Shown: positions 57,421-64,000 of the stretch, one piece after another | Layout: each line of letters starts with the position of its first letter | How positions within the stretch are numbered: position 1 is the stretch's first letter | Assembly (NCBI RefSeq): GCF_002575655.3 | Contig: NC_053037.3 | Coordinates: 317,963,294 to 318,027,293, forward strand | Origin: Aegilops tauschii subsp. strangulata | Lineage: Eukaryota; Streptophyta; Magnoliopsida; Poales; Poaceae | Length of the DNA: 64,000 nucleotides | Direction of reading: 5' to 3' | Translations under genes and position numbers: made by a program | Notes under the pieces: model-generated | The model's database searches: none | What the model was told of the DNA's origin: nothing | The model's input: the letters and a program-made list of their open reading frames with translations, nothing else

Positions 57421-57663
57421 GGGAAGGAGCGGGCCGCCTCTTTACCATTTACTGTGATGTGATGCATGCGTGCGAAAACCGTCCCACACATGCCCCCCAC
57501 GTCACGCACGACCCTCCACGTCGCGCGTTCAACGCGGGTCATGGGGAAGCGCAAGCGAGCACAAAGTTACCACGGTAAAATCGCGCCCCGCCTGCCCGTG
57601 CACCGTTCTGGGCCTGGCCCAACAATGTGTCGCGCTTATGTTTGGCCCAGGCCCGGGGGCTCC

Positions 57664-58816
57664 TGTCGGTGTACAAAAGTAGGGGCACCCTTTTTTTACC
57701 CCTTTACTTGTGCACGGGCAGTCGGAGCCGCGCCCGTGGCCACACTAAGCAGGACAGAGGAAGGAAGCCGAGGCACAAGGCGACCGAAAGCAACGCCAAG
57801 ACCAAGAAACACAAAAGAGCAAGAGGGCGAGGTGGACTCCTCTGGCAAGACCCTTGCCGGGGCAGCCTCCGCAACCCCGGCAAGAGCCTTGCCGGGGCAA
57901 CTTGCCCGATGCCAGTAGAGCAAGCCACCCTTGAGCCTGCGGGTTCCAACACCACCAACCAACTACATTGGAATCAAGGCTCGGGAGGCACCTCTGTGGT
58001 GGCATGCAGATCTTCGTGAAGATCATGAACACACGAGATCAGATGAGGACCAGAAGACGACACTCAGCGAGATCCTTGCCGAGGAGATCCATGAGACCCC
58101 CGGCAAGACCCTTGCCAGGGACGACCACGGTGCCGCGGCAAGATCCTTGCCGAAGACACTTACGGGGCCGCGGCCGGGCCCGCGTCTACCAAGGCTCCAC
58201 CGCCATCCCCATGCAGCTGCCAGCCCAACCGGCTGAGCAGGCACCTGCGTGGCGATGAGCGGCCTCCACGACCGACTCAGCAAGCACCTGCATGGTGGCA
58301 TGCAGGTATTCGTGAAGGCTCCACCACCGCGCCAGCCCAGCAGCCAGGCAATGTGGCGCCACGACGCCTCGTTAGCTCGGACGCGTGTCGAAGCCAGGCG
58401 AGGCGGCGACAGCTGGGACGTGCTTCCTTGTCGTCCCCGATAAAGCGAGAGAGGCACGTCGGCAGCACATTAAATGCGTTTGTCTGACGGTGCCAGAGGA
58501 TAGACTCATCCACTTTACACCTTTCCACCTCCTGTGTGCCACTGTGGCAGCCCCTTTTACCTATAAAAGGAGGCCCGAGGAGACCAGGAGGAGGATTCGG
58601 ATCTTTTGGGCAAGTTACACCCCGTAGCTAGCTCAAGAACACAAGAACACTCGAATACATACACCAAAGCAGGACTAGGGTATTACGCATCTTCGCGGCC
58701 CGAACCTGGGTAAACGATCCGTGTGCTTCCTGTCAGACCCACTCTTTGCACAACCCCGCGCCCGCCAACCATAGAAGGGATCCCCGTGATTCCATAGGTG
58801 TCGATTTCCCCCGACA
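57664..58816 (+). repeat. Element G, 3' LTR
   Basis: 1153 bp, same ends as the 5' copy and preceded by the purine tract CCCGGGGGCTCC. TATAAAAG at 58562-58569. Its set of GGCAAG-N3-CTTGCC palindromes differs from the 5' copy: 57843, 57879, 58102 and 58137, with one extra 36 bp unit (57843-57878) and loss of the unit at 44771. Confidence 0.93.
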
Positions 58817-58821
58817 GGGGG

Positions 58822-59099
58822 CCTTTTGTTGTGTTTTTTTGTATTTTATTTTTCTTTTATTTTATTTATTTATTTATTTATTTTCTGTTTCTTTTAATTT
58901 TTGTTTTGTATTTTGTTTTTTATCCAAATAAATTTTGTTACATAAGAAACTTGTCTCATAAGTACTTTGTAATATAGCGGAACTATCCACAGGGTTTTAG
59001 ATTAATTTTGAAAGGCTTTAATTTTAGTTTGAATTTAAATGGGCCACTAAGTGTTGTTTGCTCAAATCAAATATATACAAGGGCAATTTTGGAGTTTGA
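58822..59099 (-). repeat. Probable continuation of LTR F
   Basis: By the logic of the GGGGG duplication this AT-rich stretch was joined to 44306 before G inserted. Its composition fits the first kilobase of the B-family LTR, but similarity by eye is weak. A TTTA tetranucleotide run lies at about 58857-58882. Element E interrupts it at 59100; TTTGA (59095-59099) would be the target duplication, with its partner outside the window. Confidence 0.45.
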
Positions 59100-60747
59100 T
59101 GTCTACTACACAACCTTCTTCTTGTAGATGTTGTTGGGCCTCCAAGTGCAGAGGTTTGTAGGACAGTAGCAAATTTCCCTCAAGTGGATGACCTAAGGTT
59201 TATCAATCTGTGGGAGGCGTAGGATGAAGATGGTCTCTCTCAAACAACCCTGCAACCAAATAACAAAGAGTCTCTTGTGTCCCCAACACACCCAATACAA
59301 AGGTAAATTGTATAGGCGCACTAGTTCGGCAAAGAGATGGTGATACAAGTGCAATATGGATGGTAGATATAGGTTTTTGTAATCTGGAAATATAAAAACA
59401 GCAAGGTAGCAAGTGGTAAAAGTGAGCATAAACGGTATTGCAATGCTTCGAAACAAGGCCTAGGGTTCATACTTTCACTAGTGCAACTTCTCTCAACAAT
59501 GATAACATAATTAGATCATATAACAATCCCTCAACATGCAACAAAGAGTCACTCCAAAGTCACTAATAGCGGAGAACAAACAAAGAGATTATTGTAGGGT
59601 ACGAAACCACCTCAAAGTTATCCTTTCTGATCAATCTATTCAAGAGTCCGTAGTAAAATAACACGAAGCTATTCTTTCCGTTCGATCTATCCTAGAGTTC
59701 GTACTAGAATAACACCTTAAGACACAAATCAACCAAAACCCTAATGTCACCTAGATACTCCAAAGTCACCTCAAGTATCCGTGGGTATGATTATACGATA
59801 TGCATCACACAATCTAAGATTCATCTATTCAAACCAACACGAAGTACTTCAAAGAGTGCCCCAAAGTTTCTACCAGAGAGTCAAGACGAAAACGTGTGCC
59901 AACCCCTATGCATAAGTTCACAAGGTCACTGAACCCGCAAGTTGATCACCAAAACATACATGAAGTAGATCACGTGAATATCCCATTGTCACCACAGATA
60001 AGCACATGCAAGGCATACATCAAGTGTTCTCAAATCCTTAAAGACTCGATCCGATAAGATAACTTCAAAGGGAAAACTCAATCCATTACAAGAGAGTAGA
60101 GTGGGAGAAACATCATATGATCCAACTATAATAGCAAATCTCGCGATACATCAAGATTGTGCCATATCAAGAACACGAGAGAGAGATCAAACACATAGCT
60201 ACTACTACATACCCTCAGCCCCGAGGGTGAACTACTCCCTCCTCATCATGGAGAGCACCGTGATGATGGAGTTGGCCACCGGTGATGGATCCCCCTCCGG
60301 CAGGGTGCCGGAAGAGGGTCCCGATTGGTTGTTGGTGGCTACAGAGGCTTGCGATGGCGGAACTCCCGATCTAGGTTAAGTTCTGGAAGTTTGGGGATTT
60401 ATAGGAGAGGTTGGCGTCAAGCACAAGTCAGGGGGCCCCACAAGGAGTCCACGAGGCAGGGGGCGCGCCCCAGGGGGTGGGCGCACCCTCCACCCTCATG
60501 GGGCCCATGGGACTCCCCTCTGGTAACTCTTCATTCCAGTATTTTTTATATTTTCTAGAAAAATCTCCCTTGATTTTTAGCGCATTCCGAGAACTTTTAT
60601 TTCTGCACAAAAACAACACCATGGTAGTTCTACTGAAAACAACGTCAGTCCGGGTTACTTCTAACCAAATCATACCAAAATCATGTAGAAATATTATAAA
60701 CATGGCATGAATACATAAAAAAATATAGATACATTGGAGACGTATCA
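59100..60747 (-). repeat. Element E, 3' LTR (1648 bp)
   Basis: Bounded by TGTCTACTAC and GAGACGTATCA. It shares with the LTR of D the last 25 or so bases and the general layout (a GC-rich block with GGCGCGCCCC near 60463) but not the body. Short ORFs inside are not called. Confidence 0.88.
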
Positions 60748-63589
60748 GCATCCCCAAGCTTAATTCCTGCTCGTCCTCGAGTAGGTAATTGATAAAAACA
60801 GAATTTTTGATGTGGAATGCTACCTAACATAATTTGCAATGTAATCTTCTTTATTGTGGCAAGAATATTTAGATCCATAATATTCAAAACAAAAGTTTAA
60901 TATTGACATAAAAACAATAATACTTCAAGCATACTAACAAAGCAATTATGTCTTCTCAAAATAACATGGCCAAAGAAAGTTTATCTCTACAAATTCATAT
61001 AGTCTGGCTATGCTCCATCTTCATCACACAAAATATTCAAATCATGCACAACCCCGATGACAAGCCAAGCAATTGTTTCATACTTTTGATGTTCTCAAAC
61101 CTTTTCAATCTTCACGCAATACATGAGCGTGAGCCATGGACATAGCACTATAGGTGAAATAGAATGGTGATTGTGGAGAAGACAAAAAGGAGAAGATAGT
61201 CTCACATCTACTAGGCGTATCAACGGGCTATGGAGATGCCCATCAATAGATATCAATGTGACTGAGTAGGGATTGCCATGCAACGGATGCACTAGAGCTA
61301 TATGTGTATGAAAGCTCAAAAAGAAACTAAGTGGGTGTGCATCCAACTCGCTTGCTCACGAAGACCTAGGGCATTTTTAGGAAGCCCATCATTGGAATAT
61401 ACAAGCCAAGTTCTATAATGAAAGATTCCCACTAGTATATGAAAGTGACAACATAGGAGACTCTCTATCATGAAGATCATGGTGCTACTTTGAAGCACAA
61501 GTGTGGTAAAAGGATAGTAGCATTGCCCCTTCTCTCTTTTTCTCTCAGTTTTTTGTTTTTTGTTTTTTTGTTTTTTTGGGCCTTCTCTTCCTTTTTTGGC
61601 CTCTTTTTTTTCGTCCGGAGTCTCATCCCGACTTGTGGGGGAATCATAGTCTCCATCATCCTTTCCTCACTGGGACAATGCTTTAATAATGATGATCATC
61701 ACACTTTTATTTACTTACAACTCAAGAATTACAACTCGATACTTAGAACAAAATATGACTCTATATGAATGCCTCCGGCGGTGTACCGGCATGTGCAATG
61801 AATCAAAAGTGACATGTATGAAAGAATTATGAATGGTGGCTTTGCCACAAATACGATGTCAACTACATGATCATGCAAAGCAATATGACAATGATGGAGC
61901 GTGTCATAATAAACGGAACGGTGGAAAGTTGCATGGCAATATATCTCGGAATGGCTATGGAAATGCCATAATAGGTAGGTATGGTGGCTGTTGTGAGGAA
62001 GGTAATCGTGGGTTTTATGCTACCGACGAAAGTTGCGCGGTACTAGAGAGGCTAGCAACGGTGAAAGGGTGAGAGTGCGTATAATCCATGGACTCAACAT
62101 TAGTCATAAAGAACTCACATACTTATTGCAAAAATCTATTAGTTATCGAAATGAAGTACTACGCGCATGCTCCTAGGGGGATAGATTGGTAGGAAAAGAC
62201 CATCGCTCGTCCCCGACCGCCACTCATAAGGAAGACAATCAATAAATAAATCATGCTCCGACTTCATCACATAACGGTTCACCATACATGCATGCTACGG
62301 GAATCACAAACTTTAACACAAGTATCTATCAAATTCACAATTACTCAACTAGCATAACTCTGATATCACCATCTTCATATCTCAAAACAATCATAAAGAA
62401 TCAAACTTCTCATAGTATTCAATGCACTTTATATGAAAGTTTTTATTATATCCCTCTTGGATGCCCATCATATTGGGACTAAATTCATAACCAAAGCAAA
62501 TTACCATGCTGTTTAAGACTCTCAAAATAATATAAGTGAAGCATGATAGTTCATCTATTTCTTCAAAATAAAACCACCGCCGTGATCTAAAAAGGGTATA
62601 AGTGAAGCACTAGAGCAAATGACAAATTACTCCAAAAGATATAAGTGAAGATCAATGAGTAGTCGAATAATTGTGCAACTATGGGAAGACTCTCTAACAT
62701 TTAAGAATTTCAGATCTTTGGATTTTATTCAAACAGCAAGCAAAACAAAATAAAATAAAATGACGCTCCAAGCAAAACACATATCATGTGGTGAATAAAA
62801 ATATAGCTCCAAGTAAAGTTACCGATGAACGAAGACGAAAGAGGGGATGCCATCCGGGGCATCCCCAAGCTTAGGCTCTTGGTTGTCCCTGAATATTACC
62901 TTGGGGTTCCTTGGGCATCCCCAAGCTTAGGCTCTTGCCACTCCTTATTCCATAGTCCATCGAATCTTTACCCAAAACTTGAAAACTTCACAACACAAAA
63001 CTTAACGGAAAACTCGTAAGCTCCGTTAGTATAAGAAAATAAATCACCCCTTAGGTACTGTTGTGAACTCATTCCAAATTCATATTGGTGTAATATCTAC
63101 TGTATTCCAAATTCTCTATGGTTCATACCCTCCAATACTACTCATAGATTCATCAAAATAAGCAAACAACACATAGAAAACAGAATCTGTCAAAAACAGA
63201 ACAGTCTGTAGCAATCTGTATCATTCGAATACTTCTGTAACTCCAAAAATTCTGAAATAAATTGGTGGACGTGAGGAATTTGTCTATTAATCTTCTTAAA
63301 AAAGAATCAACCTAAAAGCACTCTCCAGTAAAAAATGGCAGCTAATCTCATGAGCGCAAAAGTTTCTGTTTTTTACAGCAAGATCGCAAAGACTTCACCC
63401 AAGTCTTCCCAAAGGTTCTACTTGGCACAAACACTAATTAAAACATAAAACCACATCTAACCAGAGGCTAGATGAATTATTTATTACTAAAAAGGATCAA
63501 AAAGCAAAGAACAAAAGTAAAATTGGGTTGCCTCCCAACAAGCGCTAACATTTAACGCCCCTAGCTAGGTATGATGATTTCAATGATGC
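60748..63589 (-). mobile_element. Element E internal domain, non-coding 3' part
   Basis: Follows 24113-26863 of D with small indels. It contains the polypurine-like motif TAAGCTTGGGGATGC (minus strand) at 60748-60762 beside the LTR and again at 62860-62874 and 62915-62929. The copy at 62843-62868 forms a hairpin with GGGGATGCC. No coding is recognised. Confidence 0.75.
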
Positions 63590-64000
63590 TCACATAAAAT
63601 ATAAGAATTGAAACATAAAGAGAGCATCATGAAGAATATTACTAGCACATCTAAGTCTAATCCACTTCCTATGCATAGGGATTTTGTGAGCAAACAATTT
63701 ATGGGAACAAGAATCAACTAGCATAGGAAAGCAAAACAAGCATAGCTTCAAGATTTTAAGCACATAGAGAGGAAACTTGATATTATTGCAATTCCTACTA
63801 GCATATATTCCTCCCTCATAATAATTTTCAGTAGCATCATGAATGAATTCAACAATATAACCATCACATAAATCATTCCTTTCATGATCTACAATCATAG
63901 AAATTTTATTACTCTCCACATAAGCAAATTTATTCTCATCAATAGTAGTGGGAGCAGGACTATTCAGGATTGTATTGGTTGGTCTCTGGAGTATTTGCAC
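63590..64000 (-). CDS. Element E ORF, C-terminal 136 codons (partial)
   Basis: Homologue of the C-terminal part of the 422-aa protein of D. Shared features are VEF..D....NYYE, the first hydrophobic segment, a basic PMHR..IRLRC motif and a second hydrophobic segment ending FQFL. The frame is open to the window end, so the N-terminal part lies outside. Conservation of an open frame and of the two hydrophobic segments between elements with different LTRs suggests selection on this protein in the family. Confidence 0.65.
   Translation of the reverse strand: MQILQRPTNTILNSPAPTTIDENKFAYVESNKISMIVDHERNDLCDGYIVEFIHDATENYYEGGIYASRNCNNIKFPLYVLKILKLCLFCFPMLVDSCSHKLFAHKIPMHRKWIRLRCASNILHDALFMFQFLYFM

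Larger units (their letters stand above)
44307..58816 (+). mobile_element. Element G: non-autonomous LTR retrotransposon with an antisense gene, split by H
   Basis: G starts TGTCGGTGTAC and ends CCCCCGACA with target duplication GGGGG (44302-44306 and 58817-58821). The primer site (45454) and the polypurine tract (57653-57663) set plus orientation. The LTRs are 1143 and 1153 bp. Of 12.2 kb internal sequence 7.3 kb is element H. The rest carries only a short sense ORF near the primer site and a large multi-exon gene on the opposite strand. No protease, reverse transcriptase or integrase is seen. This resembles RIRE2/Dasheng-like and Grande-like plant elements known for extra antisense ORFs. 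Confidence 0.92.
59100..64000 (-). mobile_element. Element E: gypsy-like element related to D, cut by the window end
   Basis: The left LTR is 59100-60747, followed by an internal domain colinear with that of D. On the minus strand the LTR starts TGATACGTCTCC like D, but its body and its other end (plus-strand TGTCTACTACACAACC) differ from D. The primer site and 5' LTR lie beyond base 64000. Confidence 0.88.

Noticed and set aside
44307..58816. DNA transposon, because of the Pfam name Transposase_28 for the antisense domain
   Set aside because: LTRs, 5 bp duplication, primer site and purine tract prove a retrotransposon; no catalytic DDE pattern is visible in the antisense proteins.

Overview
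The window is intergenic DNA from a large grass genome. The element types, their long LTRs and the absence of any cellular gene point to the tribe Triticeae (wheat, Aegilops, rye, barley); genus is not decidable from sequence alone. Nearly all 64 kb is accounted for by nested LTR retrotransposons. I see no complete host gene, tRNA, rRNA or CRISPR array. Family names are given only as structural classes, because no library search could be run.

Layout, left half. Element A (minus strand, a LARD-like element: 4.4 kb LTRs around a 3.5 kb internal domain without recognisable gag-pol) runs from before base 1 to 40044. Its 3' LTR (1-852 plus 30286-32120) is split by element C (853-30285, plus strand, target duplication GGCCA). 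C has 3.2 kb LTRs and a decayed gag with several zinc knuckles. That gag is split by element B (6113-18361, plus, duplication ATTGC), another long-LTR non-autonomous element. The 3' LTR of C is split by element D (22662-29927, minus, duplication GCCTC), a gypsy-like non-autonomous element with one 422-codon ORF and a tRNA-Asp primer site.

Layout, right half. After A comes a 488 bp insertion with a 14 bp duplication (40066-40553) and a 473 bp island of unknown origin. Next is F, a diverged minus-strand LTR related to B (41041-44306, probably resuming at 58822-59099). F is split by element G (44307-58816, plus, duplication GGGGG). G carries, instead of pol, a multi-exon gene on its ANTISENSE strand. 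That gene is split by element H (49595-56899, minus, duplication CACGC/CACAC), which carries its own homologous antisense gene. Element E (59100 to beyond the end, minus) shares its internal domain and ORF with D but has a different LTR.

How it works together: none of the elements encodes a visible protease, reverse transcriptase, RNase H or integrase, so all presumably depended on enzymes supplied in trans. What remains coding-like is non-canonical: (i) antisense, intron-containing coiled-coil genes in G and H; (ii) a two-exon acidic, Tyr-rich ORF inside the LTRs of B and F; (iii) the Cys-rich ORF with a hydrophobic C terminus in D and E. These three are the main candidates for little-described biology in the window.
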